A stretch of DNA of 64,000 nucleotides from Doryteuthis pealeii (Eukaryota > Mollusca > Cephalopoda > Myopsida > Loliginidae). The stretch spans positions 55,149,729-55,213,728 of the forward strand of contig CM042142.1 of NCBI GenBank assembly GCA_023376005.1, written 5' to 3'. The position numbers and the translations under genes are program-made. This document shows, piece by piece, positions 21,594 through 33,410 of the stretch; position 1 is the stretch's first letter; each line of letters opens with the position of its first letter. The notes under the pieces are model-generated. The model was not told the DNA's origin. It saw nothing but the letters and a program-made list of their open reading frames with translations, and searched no databases.

Positions 21594-22315
21594 TCTGACA
21601 GCCAAAAAAAATAAAATTTGCATAAATGCAAATGACATAGAAAACATGTCACATGATATGGGCAAAACTTTTCAAACCAATCATAATTAACTTTGAGGTC
21701 ATTTGATCTTTGTGCATGCTATATAAGAAACTAATTGAAAACCCAGAGGAGGGATGCTATTTTTAACTATGATGCATATAGTCTTTAAAGAATGATATGC
21801 TTAAATTTATTATATATTTTAAATTAGTTTTGCTTATTATAATTGTTTTCATTGATAGCTAGAATACAAGGCAAGTAATCAGTTGTCATCTTAATTTTAG
21901 TTTAATATTTGGGAAGTATTTGACAAACAAGAAAATGCAGAACCAATATTTTATAAGTATAATGCGACTACAAAATAAATTGACCTTTTTTTTTTTTTGA
22001 TGACACAGGTGAACTAGTATATTCTATATACATTTTGAATCAATTTCCTTGTATTTGTTGGCTGCATTTGACTAACATTTTGGCCATTGTGCTCTTGACC
22101 TATTTCAAATTCCTGTCACATTTAGACAGCAAGATTAATAAATATCTGACTGCCAAAAAATAAAATTTGCATATATGTAAAAAAAAGACATAGAAAGCAT
22201 ATCACATGATAAAGACAAAACTTTTCAAGCCAATCATAATCAACTTTGATGAGTCATTTGATATTACTGCATGCTATATAAGAAACTAATTGAAAATCCA
22301 GAGGAGGGACACTTT
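21594..22315. mobile_element. Element with ~170-bp direct terminal repeats around a 375-bp interior
   Basis: 21,594-21,770 and 22,146-22,315 are direct repeats ('aaaataaaatttgcata', 'caatcataat', 'gcatgctatataagaaac', 'ccagaggaggga'). Between them lies a minus-strand copy of the repeat seen at 19,090-20,790. The layout is that of a small LTR element or of a segment duplicated around an insertion. Each direct repeat has a TATA-like 'ctatataag'. Confidence 0.5.
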
Positions 22316-22530
22316 TCATCTGACTCCCCATGAGGTCTGAATGTGACACAAGTTCGGTTTAATGTGAGGTGCTCAGCAGGAAGCAAGCCACCCATGAATT
22401 GATTTTAAAAATTGCTTAGATTCCATTGGCACTCCCCTTCAGACATGCCTCAAGCACTGGGCAATGAACCCCACCCTTAACCCAGAGGAGAAATGCAAAG
22501 AATTTAACAAGGTGTCTACCCTCAGCTATG
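22310..22530 (+). mobile_element. Family E fragment
   Basis: Shares 'gaatgtgacacaagtt', 'caagcactgggcaatgaacc' and 'cccagaggag' with 11,640-11,910. It is diverged and followed by a poly-A run (22,552-22,575). Confidence 0.55.
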
Positions 22531-22854
22531 ACACTTGACAATTCTCAACTTGAAAAAAAAAAAAAAAAAAAAAAATCATTCAGACTACTGAAAACACTTT
22601 ACCATTGCAACCACCAACAGCACACTACTTTTCTACTAAGACTCAAATAGGTTTATTCAATTACATCACTATCATGACTACTAGGGTTAGTGAAATGTTT
22701 TGCAATATTTTAGAATCTTACAATTTTTATGGAGTAGGTGTATATGCATGTTGCACCATTCTTTCATGATTTCGTTAAAAAATCCACCATGTAGCTTTTG
22801 GATAGGATAGAAAAGTGTCACCTCATTAATAACTTGAAATAGTATATATATATA

Positions 22855-23190
22855 TGTAAAATTAAACAAAAGACACATCTCCTGTTTAACAATTTTATTT
22901 TTTATCTTTTTGAGTTTTCTGGCCAACTTTTCAATGTTTGGGTGGAATTTGTGGATAAGTCCACCAAAGTTCAAGTCCCGAGTACTTTCGGCACTTCGAA
23001 GTGCCATCATCAGGGGTGATGTATTCCACATTTTTTAAATTATATTAATGTAGAGGCTGGAAGGAGAAGAATTGATGAGAAAGGTGTTGTAGGCATTTTA
23101 AAATGTGTGTAACATTAAAAAGTTGGCCAGAAAACTCGAAAAGATCAAAAATAAAATTGTTAAACAGGAGATGTGTCTTTTGTTTAATTA
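22855..23190. mobile_element. Penelope-like/retrozyme fragment, copy 2, with inverted partial arm
   Basis: 22,855-23,030 matches 10,677-10,850. 23,105-23,190 is an inverted copy of 22,857-22,940 ('gttggccagaaaactcgaaa', 'aaattgttaaacaggagatg'), making an imperfect foldback with about 165 bp between the arms. The minus strand has a hammerhead-like motif at 22,977-23,016. (TA)n lies on the left at 22,842 and on the right at 23,231-23,270. Confidence 0.7.
22977..23016 (-). ncRNA. Hammerhead ribozyme-like motif
   Basis: Minus strand: CCC (helix I), CUGAUGA, helix II formed by the perfect palindrome GGCACUUCGAAGUGCC, GAAA, palindromic AGUACU (helix III), cleavage-site C, then GGG. The core is complete; helix I is only three pairs. 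Confidence 0.6.
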
Positions 23191-23227
23191 TACATGTATA
23201 AATGAAAAAATGCTACCCAAATACACA

Positions 23228-23274
<47 letters not shown>

Positions 23275-24240
23275 GCACATACATTGCATGATTAAAGTAG
23301 TTCAAGCCATGGAAGGTACCATCTGTGGTTGGTAGTATCATGGTAGTTGATGAAGATGTCAATAAAAACGTTTTTTGTAGTTTCCTTGACAAAAAAGAAT
23401 TGCTTACTCTTTTGAGTTCTTTTATATTGTTGCTCTTACTCTCTATATACAAGAGTAAGTCAAAGTTTTTGTGATATTTTGGTACATGCTAGGTTGCACC
23501 ACATATTGTGTGACCAAAGCCGTTCAATCCGTGGAAGGTACCTACTGTAGTACAGTAGTACCATGGTAGTTGATGCACTTGCATATACATTCCTTCACTC
23601 AACATATGATTTGAAAGCTGCACAGATGAATATGCAATGTAGTTTAATTTAGAAACTTATGCTTTATGAGTTCAAACTGGACCATGGTAGCAACTAAAAA
23701 CATTTATTGCGCAAAAGTGTAGTTGATCACAGTTCAGTATCTAGGGAGTTCAAGAAACTTTGCTATGGAATTAGTTTCACTATTAATCTATTACTAGTTT
23801 TACTATCTTATTATCATTGTTCTTATGACACACTGTGTCAATACACATTTTGAATCCTCTAACACATAGTATAAACTAAAAAATAAAGTTGTTAGCGTCA
23901 AGATTTGAGCTTACATCCAACACCTTAAGGAGCAGTCTTTGAAGGAGCTCGACTTAACTGTTGCTGATTCTGTAGACTCTTTGTAAAGCATAGGGTCACA
24001 GATCTATCACCCAAAAGAAGGAAAAACTTTGAATGTCACCAGAACTTCAACTATTAGGCACATGAATTCCAGTGGTCTAATCTATAGAGGCAAATCAAGC
24101 CAGTAGCACTCTGAGAGTATCAGACAAGTCCAGTGCAGTTTGTTACTTTCATTACCTCGGCCAAAGCATCCAGAGCTTTTGAACTGAGCCTCACATTACC
24201 AAAATATTGCCAAAACTTTGAGTCATTCAACTATATAACT

Positions 24241-24492
24241 AAGTTGGCAATGTGGCCTATTGTCAATATCAGCCAGATAGCAAGGGAGTCTATCCCTGTT
24301 CATTAGCGCTAGACCAGAGAGATTTTTTTGCTGAGTGGAGCGCCAGACCTACCATCAGCGCCCCACTTTACTTCCCAGATCAGATTATTTAATCTGTGCT
24401 ACTCATGTGCTGAGTTGGCGGGGACCAGTATTAAACCTGGAACCTTGTGATTCCTAGGTGAGTACTCTACCAACTGAACTAAACTGGCACCT
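24241..24492 (-). mobile_element. tRNA-derived SINE, family B
   Basis: Diverged full-length copy. The body motif 'aagggagtctatccctgtt' is at 24,281, and the head at the right end reads, on the minus strand, 'tgccagtttagttcagttgg'. Confidence 0.8.
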
Positions 24493-25039
24493 CATAACTA
24501 AAGATGCAAATTTGACTAATTCAGTTTCCTATTTTACCACAGTCATAAACTTACTTTTCAAAGACTATCAATTCTTATGTCTTTGTCATGAACTCACTTC
24601 AAACACCTCACGAATGAGTCTGAGGGAAGTTACATCATTAGATTCACAAAAAAACTCATCACTTTAAGCATTCACAAGTGGTCGGATCAAGCTCAATGCA
24701 AATCCTCTACATAAAAGAATTATCTTTCCATTTACATAATTTCTAGCAGTGCATTTCATTCATGCTTTGTTTTGCACGACATGCCTTTTGTTTCCTCTTA
24801 CAACTAACGACTGCTGCTACCTACTTGTACTTTCTAAGGGTTAGAGAGACTTTACTGACAATGTTATTTTCTCTTCAATTCAATAAGTATGTTCAGCCTG
24901 ACTCTTGATTGGAGGATAACTAAACTTCTACAAGGCCACTGAGTGTAGTTAGAAGGCCACAGAGTGTAGTTAGCTAACCCCCACAACAATTGTTACTGGG
25001 TTTACTTAAGAGAGAAAAATGATATTATATTCTAACTTG

Positions 25040-25440
25040 AATGAAAAAAAAAATTTTTAAATATGAAATATAAAAAAATATAAAAGATAAGAATATAAAA
25101 TTTTTCTTATAAAATATAAGAATATAAAATATAAAATTTTTTTTTATAAAATATAAAAATATAAAATAAAAAATATAAAAATATAAAAAAATATATAAAA
25201 TATAAAAATATAAAAAAAAAGATATAAAATATTAAAATATTAAAAAAAATATAAAATATAAAATATTAAAAAAAATATATAAAATATAAAAATATTTTTT
25301 AAAAATATAAAAATATAAAATAATATTTAAAAAATAAAATAAATATAAAAATATTTAAAAAATATGAAAATATAAAAATATTTTTTTTAAATATAAAATA
25401 TAAAAATATAAAAAAAAAGAAATAAGAAAAATGATATTAT
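25040..25440. repeat. Low-complexity (ATAAAA)n-like block
   Basis: About 400 bp made of variants of 'atataaaa' with almost no G or C. It is flanked by the same 13-bp word 'atgatattatatt' at 25,019 and 25,430, so it probably expanded or inserted inside one locus. Confidence 0.85.
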
Positions 25441-25703
25441 ATTCTAACTTGAATGCATTGATAAATTAGTTTGAAAAAGAAAAAAAAAATCTATACAAAG
25501 TTAACAAATGACAATAAGAAATTACATCAATAAAAATTGGTAAAAAGTCAAAAGATTATGATCATTAGTATTTTCCATATTAGGCTATGCCAGTTTTAGT
25601 TGGCTTATTTATTTAATGGCATATCAACTCCTTATAGGTTATTTTAAACCAAAATTTACATTTGTTTGCACACAGTCGTATATCAAATATGACTATCTAA
25701 AAA

Positions 25704-26493
25704 AAAGGCGGTGGAGTGGCCTATTGTCGGTATCAGCCAGATTATAATGGCGTCTATCTACTTTTTGCTTGTGCAAATTTTATATATATATTTTATATAT
25801 AAAGAGTGCTCAGTATCAGTGATAGAGCATCTGTAGATACAAGTTAAAATAGCATAAAGTAAAGTTAGCAGAGCGGACTATTGTCAGTAACAGCTGGACA
25901 GTGAGGGAGTCTATCTACTTTTTGCTTGTGTTAAATCAGGGAGATTACTTTTGCTGATATGGAGCAAAACACCTACTGTAAGCTCCCAACTTTACCGCAC
26001 AGATCAGATTACCCAATCTGTGCTACTAATACGCTGAGTTGGCAGAGGCTGGTATCGAAACAGGAACCTTGTGATTCCTAGGCAAGTGCTCTACCAACTG
26101 AGCTAAACCAGCCCCCTTCCTATCAAATATAAATACTTTGCACACAGTTATGTCTATAAGTGTTCCTATCAAATAATTTTTATAATTATATAGTGTCAAT
26201 TTCCTATTCTCATTTAAGGACGTCTCATCATGGTATAATGATTAGCTATCTATTCTCACAGATCTAATACTACTGAATAGCGAATTTGATCCTCACTGGA
26301 TGCACCATACTTATGACCTTTTGTGACACACTATGTGGCCTCACCTACCATCAGCTCCCAAATGCTTTACTGCACAGATCAAATTAATTAAGCTATGCTA
26401 CTCATGTGCTGATTTGGTGGGGACCAGTATCGAACCTGGAACTTTGCAATTCCTCGAGGGATGCTCTACCAAATGAGCTAAATTGAAGTCCCT
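25704..26493 (-). mobile_element. Three SINE B copies or fragments plus a SINE G
   Basis: 25,704-25,776 is a SINE B 3' fragment; 25,857-26,116 a full-length SINE B (head at right, minus strand 'ggctggtttagctcagttgg'); 26,343-26,493 a 5' half. 26,220-26,325 is a degraded SINE G ('catcatggtataatgattag'). Confidence 0.75.
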
Positions 26494-26504
26494 TCCCTTA
26501 TTCT

Positions 26505-26795
26505 TGCTTGGTTTGTTGTTGTTGGATGGATTTTACGGTATGTCAACCCTTGTTGGGTTATTTTATGTCAAAAACATTTTAATGAGTATTCCAAAATTTT
26601 TTTTTTAAACTCAATTTTTAAAAAATTAATATCTATTTAACCCATTGATAGGACCCTAATAGGTACAACCACTCCGGGTCAGAGTGGACCTGGGAGTAAT
26701 GGTAATGACCAGGTAATCCACACTCAAAAATTGCAACTTCACCATTAGATGCTGTTTAACGTCATACCCAGGACATTAATTCTTCCTTGATGATA
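26505..26795 (-). mobile_element. Family A retroposon copy
   Basis: Starts 'ggttttacggta'-like, then 'gtcaacccttgttgggtt', 'gataggaccctaataggtac', 'ggtcagagtggacctggg' and 'gtcatacccaggacatt'. It stops at 26,795. Confidence 0.75.
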
Positions 26796-26828
26796 ATCAT
26801 ATCTAGTAAACTTTTTCTAGTTTTCAAA

Positions 26829-27193
26829 ATTTAAAAAAAAAAAAAAAAAAAAATACCAATAGGAATGTGGAAACTAAACTTCCTATATAGTCTACTTCAT
26901 TGTTTTCTTCACTTTGCTCATTTCACTTACATTTCTACTTCCTGGGTATTTGTCTCACCCCCCCTCCCCCATCTCATCACTAATCTTTTCTTTTTAATTT
27001 CTACCTCTCCTACTTACATCTCTTCCTTACTCTCTTACCTGCTGATGTCTTTGAAGTTACCTGCATCTCTCACTTTTCACCTGTGTCATTCTCATTAGTC
27101 TCGTTCAAGCCACCCACTTTTTCCTTCACCTGTGAAATTCTTATTTAAAGCAACATTCTTGCCTTTCATCTTCGAAGCATTTCTGTGTCATCA

Positions 27194-27236
<43 letters not shown>

Positions 27237-27440
27237 CTCAGTCTCTTATCCCATCTGTGTCTTGCACTCCCCTACTGATGCCTTTTATCCAACTCGGTCA
27301 TTACACACTCCACTCCACCCCTCTACTCATCTCTATACTTTTACTTTATTGTTCGCCAAAACAGTATTCAAATTCCACTTTTTCCTAGTGCCAAATCTCT
27401 TTACTTCAATTCTTAAAAAAAATAAATAAATAAATAAATA
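26829..27440. other. Pyrimidine-rich stretch with poly-A and (CT)n
   Basis: Poly-A at 26,831-26,852, a CT-rich segment to about 27,400 with a (CT)n run at 27,197-27,232, and (AAAT)n at 27,416-27,441. The 77- and 67-codon frames are low-complexity and not credible genes. Confidence 0.7.
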
Positions 27441-27504
27441 AAACACTCAATCTTGGTTTCATCTTTTATTCACTCAGCCTAGTTCAGAGCAGCAGAAACC
27501 TAAA

Positions 27505-27590
27505 TTAGGTTGGTTGGTGGGTTGGTTAATTTTATGGCATGTCAACCCTTATTGGTTATTTAATACTGAAGTCAGTTTTTTTTTCAAGCA
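27505..27590 (-). mobile_element. Family A tail fragment
   Basis: 'ggttggttaattttatggca', 'gtcaacccttattggtt' and 'atttaatactgaag' match the tail side of family A; nothing beyond. Confidence 0.6.
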
Positions 27591-28259
27591 ATTATATCTC
27601 AATATAATACAGATAAAAATGCTAATTAGAATCTCACTCCTTCCTAAAAAAAAAAAATGTATCAATATCATCATGGATTTCAGTTACACTGTCCACCAGT
27701 CTTGTGGCTTTAATTAACTAATGATAATCATCCTCAAATAACTATTCTTAATCCTAATAATTTATAGTTATACTAGAAGTGGCTACCCAGCATTGCAAAA
27801 AAGTTAGTCTCGCAGATCCATTATTACTGAATTGTGAGTTGGATCCTCGCAGGATGTGCCATTAAAATCCCTACGTAAAAAAGACCTTGCATTGTTTCAG
27901 CCAGGTGGAGCATCAGAAAAAAAGTGCACAGACATTCTGAAAAAAAAAAAAAAAAAAAACAAAAACAAAAAAAAAACCGGTGTTTCCTATTTAAAATATT
28001 AAATGAAAAAATACCCATGCTGTTACTATTTAAATTCTATTTTATTAATTATCTTCACAAATATAAATCAAATCTTCATTATTTTTTCTCAAAAAGCAAG
28101 ATCTGATGATAGTGAATGTGCTGAGAACAAGAAATATCTGATACACTAATGGAAGTCAATTCACATCTCCCACTCCAAAGAAGAAAAAAAATAGTTAGGT
28201 ACCACTTGACCTGCATAATCAATTAATATACTTATCTAATTGATATACTGCATAAGGGT

Positions 28260-28353
28260 CCAGTTTAGCTAAGTAGCTTAGTAGAGAATCCACCAAGGAA
28301 CCACAAGGTTCCAGGTTCAATACCAGCTCTCACCAATTCAGTGCATGAGTAGC
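28260..28353 (+). mobile_element. SINE B 5' fragment
   Basis: Head with 'ccaaggaaccacaaggttcc' and B box 'aggttcaataccagc', cut at 'gcatgagtagca', where family A sequence begins. Confidence 0.7.
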
Positions 28354-28960
28354 AATTAGGGTTATTTTAAACCCAGAGGTTAGGGAAACACATTCATGAT
28401 ATATTCATATTTGTTTAGTTGTTTCTCAAGAGTTTTTGCACACTGTTATACATTATCAAATATTTCTATCTAATACAAATAATTTGTACATAGCTGTATG
28501 GTTTCAAGTATCCCTCATACTAATAATTTATATACAATCATATGGTAACAAGTAATTATTTCTATTTCATAATAATCATTTGTTTGCAAATAGTTACATG
28601 GTTTCAATTAACTAATAATAATGATAATCCTTAGTAAACAATTATTAAACTTAAAGTAATTTTCCTAATACAAATACAGTTAAATGTTATCAAGTATTCC
28701 TATCTAATACTAATAACTTTTAAACAGATCTATTTCAACTGTAGATGGGACCCTAACAGGTACTGTCACTCCGGGTCAGACTGGACCTGGGAGTAATAGC
28801 AATGAAGGGGTACTCCACCCTCCCAGATCTACATCCTCATCAGATGTAGTTTAGTATCGTACTCAGGATACCCCTTTATTTTTGTTGGTGGGGGGTCTTA
28901 GCTCCTCTACAAGGGATATAGTTAACATATTCTAAGACCTACTGACAGGGAATTGATCAC
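28354..28960 (-). mobile_element. Family A, subfamily with internal ~55-bp tandem repeats
   Basis: Between the tail-side 'gggttattttaaaccc' and the core 'gatgggaccctaacaggtac' (28,743) this copy has a longer middle (28,440-28,735) made of about four to five degenerate repeats of a unit with 'gttatatggtatcaagta'-like and 'taatactaataatttg'-like parts. The same unit occurs once or twice at 1,190-1,260, 8,200-8,235 and 26,130-26,200. Confidence 0.65.
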
Positions 28961-29490
28961 AATTGAATTCTTAGCTCTGTTGCATTTTATCTGGGTATAT
29001 ATATATAGGTTATATACTGGACCCGTCAAGTAACACGAACACTTGTATTTATAAAAATATAAGATTATATCTTTATTTCCTTGGTTGTGTGCAGACTGAG
29101 AGTTGTTAGTAGGGGTTACACATACATGGAGCCTCTGGGTGTTCTCTGCAAGCAATCTCGAACCTGATCTCCGTCTTCCAAATTGATTTCCACTGGCTTT
29201 TTTTATTAGTCCAACTGACGGTGTCATGCCTCTTTGATCGAGACACCTATGCAGTTTTTCTGTAGACACATCTCTTCACCCACACAGCCTGTTTTCATTG
29301 GTTATGGGCTATGCCTACAGATTTTCTGTGCCTACATACTGTCAAATGTACACCTGCATATTTAGGTGCCAAAGGTCAGTTCAATGCCATATCCTGTTTT
29401 TGTTTCCAGGCCTGCACTTGACACACACATACTTCCTGTGTGCAGCCCAGTCTCCAGGTGCAATCCAATTGAACAGGCAATATATTACAC
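28961..29490. other. Unclassified stretch, more GC than its surroundings
   Basis: No match to other parts of the window. It ends in (CA)n(TA)n (29,489-29,515). The open frames of 60-115 codons on both strands overlap one another and look like chance. Confidence 0.4.
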
Positions 29491-29649
29491 ACACACACAC
29501 ATATATATATATATAGCTAAGTTTTCAACTTTTATCACTTCCCACTGATTTTACCACTATTTCTCTCCATTTAGCTTTAGTTATTTTCTGCACTAACAAA
29601 CTTTTGGCTTTAAGAAAAAAATCGTCTATCAAATATCAAATTTAGTGAG

Positions 29650-29925
29650 TGCAATGTGTGTTATATGTCCCGAACAAAAGGTTTGCAAGGTTCAGGGTTT
29701 GTTATCGGTCCCCACCAACTCAGTACAAGTAGCACAGATTGGGTTAATCTGATCTGTGAGGTAAAGTGGGGAGGTGACGGTAAATGTGGTGCTCCACCTC
29801 AGCAAAAATAAAAACAAAAAACAAAAATAATCTCCCTGATCTAGCACTAGCAAAAAGTGGATAGACTCCCTCACTGTCCGGCTGATACTGAAAATATGCC
29901 GCCCCAGCAACTTTACTTTTACTTA
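29650..29925 (+). mobile_element. tRNA-derived SINE, family B (decayed head)
   Basis: Body 'ctccacctcagc', 'gtggatagactccctc', 'cggctgatactgaa' is clear. The first 50 bp are diverged and the A box is lost. Confidence 0.75.
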
Positions 29926-30015
29926 TAAAAAATTGTTTTAGCAAGTTTCTGTACTCACTCTGTATGTGGTGAATTGAAAATAATGATTGAGCCCAGGTAA
30001 AAGCCAGACTTGGTG

Positions 30016-30260
30016 AAACAATTTTGGACCATATGACCTTAAAGACACCGCTTTTGCGATCTCGATTCGTGGGAACATTTTTTCCATTTACACTGTCAAA
30101 ATCTGGTTAATTGTTAACAGACGATTTTTAGAGTTTTTAAAAAATTATAAGACTAACCCCTAACCCTAACCGGATTTTGACGGTGTAAATGAGAAAAGTG
30201 TCCTTGTGAGTCAAGATTGCGGAAGGGGTGCCTAAAGGTCATATGGTCCACAATTTTCTT
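30016..30260. mobile_element. MITE with ~95-bp inverted repeats and telomere-like loop
   Basis: Arms 30,016-30,115 and about 30,165-30,260 are inverted ('ggaccatatgacctt', 'tgtcaaaatctgg' against 'ccggattttgacgg', 'aaaggtcatatggtcc') with roughly 85 percent identity by eye. The loop holds 'aacccctaaccctaacc', about two copies of CCCTAA. No coding sequence. Confidence 0.7.
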
Positions 30261-30914
30261 ATCCTCCATTTCTTTCCATTTGGCCTTGGACCATACTATT
30301 TGCTAAACTTAATAATATATTCAGTAACCTAACTTGACCCCCAAAAAATGATACCTGTGAAAAGGACACATGGTCAAATGAAGGCAAAGCACGTGATCTA
30401 AATGACCCTTAAGTACAAGGTGGACTAGCCAGAATTATACGGCTTTGGTCATCAAAGTGTACATATAAAGTGACCAGTAAACATCAAAAGATTTCAGAGG
30501 CCTGCTGAACTACCTTTTCATGTGGTCAAACAATTAGAAATAAAAGAAAGCTTATCACTTGTTTGACCACCCATTTTTCTTCCCATTCTTTACGTTAATA
30601 ATACAGTGGGAACTTAACTACAATGATAGATGTCTACGTTGCATAAGTATTTTAACAACCCTGAGCACACTCACACACAAAAATCTGTAGCCGTATTCTG
30701 TCCCATCAATCTTTTGAATACATCATAGCAATTATGTGTATTTATACAAATTTAAAGATATCCAGTTAATGCACAGTTAATGAAGTAATTATATCTTTCC
30801 TTTGAAAATCTCTTTTTGCGCATTTTGATGAACGAAAAAAATCCTTATAATCAAGGATTATTATTTTTATAATCAAGAGTTTGATTACTCAACTTTTTAA
30901 TGTGAAATATTCAT

Positions 30915-31310
30915 TTACAAGGAGGAGGAGGAAAACTCTGAATTCACACTAGCTTTACTCAGCTTAAAATTGACCTTGTGTCACATCCTGTCTGTGATGG
31001 AGAGATTAGATCAGTGGTTCCAAATATGGGGTGTACACCACACAGAGGGCAATTTGATTTTTTAATGGGAGAGAGAGGTCAGCTTAAAAATTGACCTTGT
31101 GTCACATCCTGTCTGTGACGGAGAGATTAGATCAGTGGTTCCAAATATGGGGGTGTACACCCCACAGAGGGCAATTTGATTTTTAATGGGAGAGAGGTCA
31201 GCTTAAAAATTAACCATATGCCACATTCTATCTGGGACAGAGGGGTTAGATCAATGTTTCCCAATGTGGGGCGTACATCCCACAGGAGGAAATTTGACTT
31301 AAGCAGGGTG
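30915..31310 (+). repeat. SINE C end and a three-copy ~120-bp tandem repeat
   Basis: 30,915-31,010 is a SINE C 3' part. From 30,959 a unit of about 120 bp is repeated three times (starts near 30,959, 31,080 and 31,199): 'cagcttaaaa', 'ttgaccttgtgtcacatcc', then 'cagtggttccaaatatgggg', 'gtacacc', 'gggcaatttga'. The 'cagtggttcc' word is the usual start of many hAT termini, so the unit is probably a SINE C 3' end joined to a hAT-like end. Copy 3 is the most diverged. Confidence 0.75.
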
Positions 31311-31734
31311 GGGGGAGCAATTGAGACTAATGAGGTCTGTGTCCAATCTTTTTTTTTTTTCTTCTTCTGTCTTTTGTTTATTTCATTTTTACTTTTCATA
31401 GGTGACTTGTTCTTTTGAAGCTTGTTTAAACCAAGGTATTGGCATTTTAATTTTCTTCAGCCCAAATGGAGTTCACTATTTAAATTATAAGAATTATCTA
31501 TTACCACAAGGAGGGACATCAGAATTTTACAGGTGATTAGGTGAGGCAAAAAAAATATGTATGTATGTTTACGTACTGAATGAATGTGCATCTCAATTTA
31601 CTGAAGATTAAATGTATAGGTAATATAGTTGGATTTTGGTAAATGTTTACATATACCTACACAGGTTCCAAATAAAATTATTTCTATGATGTCAGAAAAT
31701 AAAACTTTCATCATATAGCAATCACTGTATTGTA

Positions 31735-31950
31735 TGTATTTAACCAACCCCTCCACAATGGGCAGGATGTGACACAAGGTCAATTTGTAGGTGGAGTAAA
31801 AGTGGTTTCAATTCAGAGTTTTCCTTACAAATTGGTTGCCTAACAAATGCTAAAGAATCCAGTCTTCCATAATATTTACCCATGGCTAGAGGAAGAATAG
31901 ATGGATTCATGCTTTTCCCATAGTCATTAGCCTGACAGGAAATACAATCA
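31735..31950 (-). mobile_element. SINE C copy
   Basis: 'caacccctccacaatgggca', 'gatgtgacacaaggtcaatt', 'aaattggttgcctaac' and 'tacccatggctagagg' are the complement of the SINE C body. The tRNA head is lost. Confidence 0.75.
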
Positions 31951-32069
31951 AATTAATATGTTTTTATCAAACAGGCAATGGATAGTAACAAAAACTAAAG
32001 TCAATCTGAAATGGTTTTAATGTTCAGGTTTTTAAACTGCCTAAGTCTAGTACGCATTTACCCAACCCA

Positions 32070-32960
32070 TCCACATATCTAACACCAGTTTCGAGCGAGG
32101 GTCCAGTGAGCTTCGGCCGCTGGACCTTACAAGTTAATAGTGTCGATCACAGGGGCTATCCCCCCAGGCAATACCTGCCCCCTTGACTTAAAGGGGCAGG
32201 GCTGGGTTTATTACCCAGCACCTGAGGCGCCCCCCTTGAGGGGGAATGCTGAAGGGATCGATGCAATTTTTTGTTCTTTCCCATTCATGAGCTTTGGCTT
32301 GTGGGTGGGCCCACGTTAAAACAAGGCCTTTTGCCCAGCCCATACAAGTGGGGTATGAGGCAAATACATCCATCATAGGCAGGATGTGACACAAGATCAA
32401 TTTTTAAGTGGATTATGCCATGGCCGGTTTGAATTCAGAGTTATCCTTCTCCTAGACTGGCTGCTTAACCAAGGCTAAAGAAAATCGTCTGCCTTACTTT
32501 CATCCAAAGTTAACATGAAAATAGAAGGATTTATGCCTTTACCGTCAAAGTAAAACACAAGCAGCTGCATCCAGCATTTGAACTCAAATTCAATGGCTGT
32601 CCATTTCTTAAGGTGATGACCATTACACAATGTGCCTCTACTATTTCTAGTAAGAGTAATATCTATTATAAATAAAGTTCTGATCAAGTGTGCACAAAAA
32701 GAGTGACTAATAATAATGATGATAAGATAATACCCAACCCATCCACCACAGGCAAGATTTGACACAAGATGAATTTTTAAGTGGATTATGGCCAGTTTGA
32801 ATTCAGAGTTATCCTTCTCCTAGACTGGTTGCCTAACCAGAATTCATGCCTTTTCCAAGGCCATTAGCTGAAAGTAAAACACAAACAGCTGCATCCAGGA
32901 TTTGAACTAGAGTTGCCACGTCCTATGATGATAACCATTATACCATGTACTTCCACTACT
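32070..32960 (-). mobile_element. Family E and two SINE C copies
   Basis: 32,070-32,365 is the best family E copy ('gtgagcttcggccgctgga', 'ggcaatacctgcccccttg', 'gtttattacccagcacctg'), the most GC-rich repeat here. 32,375-32,640 and 32,735-32,960 are minus-strand SINE C copies with recognisable complemented B boxes ('ccaggatttgaactag'). Confidence 0.75.
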
Positions 32961-33410
32961 TCTAAAAGATTAGTATTTATTATAAAGAAGTTCTGAGTTA
33001 AGTAAAGTGTGCAAAAAAATAGTGACTAATAATGATGTAATAAAACTTAAAGAATTAATACAACTTAGGGAATTAAATAAAAAGGAAAAAGTTTTCTTAA
33101 TTGTTTTTAGAATTCTTCAAGACATCCAGGTTATTTATGCTTCTTTTTTGTTTCTTTTTTCTCAGACAACCATTTTTTTTTTCTTTTAGGTAAAAAACCA
33201 ATTACAAATTAAGAAAATATCTGAGAATAACAGAAATAAAAGAAAATTGGCCAACTGACATGACAAACAAAAGATTTATCATTTTTTAGGGGTTTTTTTC
33301 CTTGTTCCATGGCATTGAAGGCCAGAGATATTAATTTAGTAGACAAAATTCGACCTGCAAGCTACAGTTTGCCAACCTGTCAGTAAAGCAATGAGTGTTT
33401 CTAAATAAAA

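Noticed and set aside
28961..29490. Possible solo LTR (a TGTTGC start at about 28,977 and ATTACA end at about 29,490)
   Set aside because: No target duplication and the ends are short words that occur by chance.
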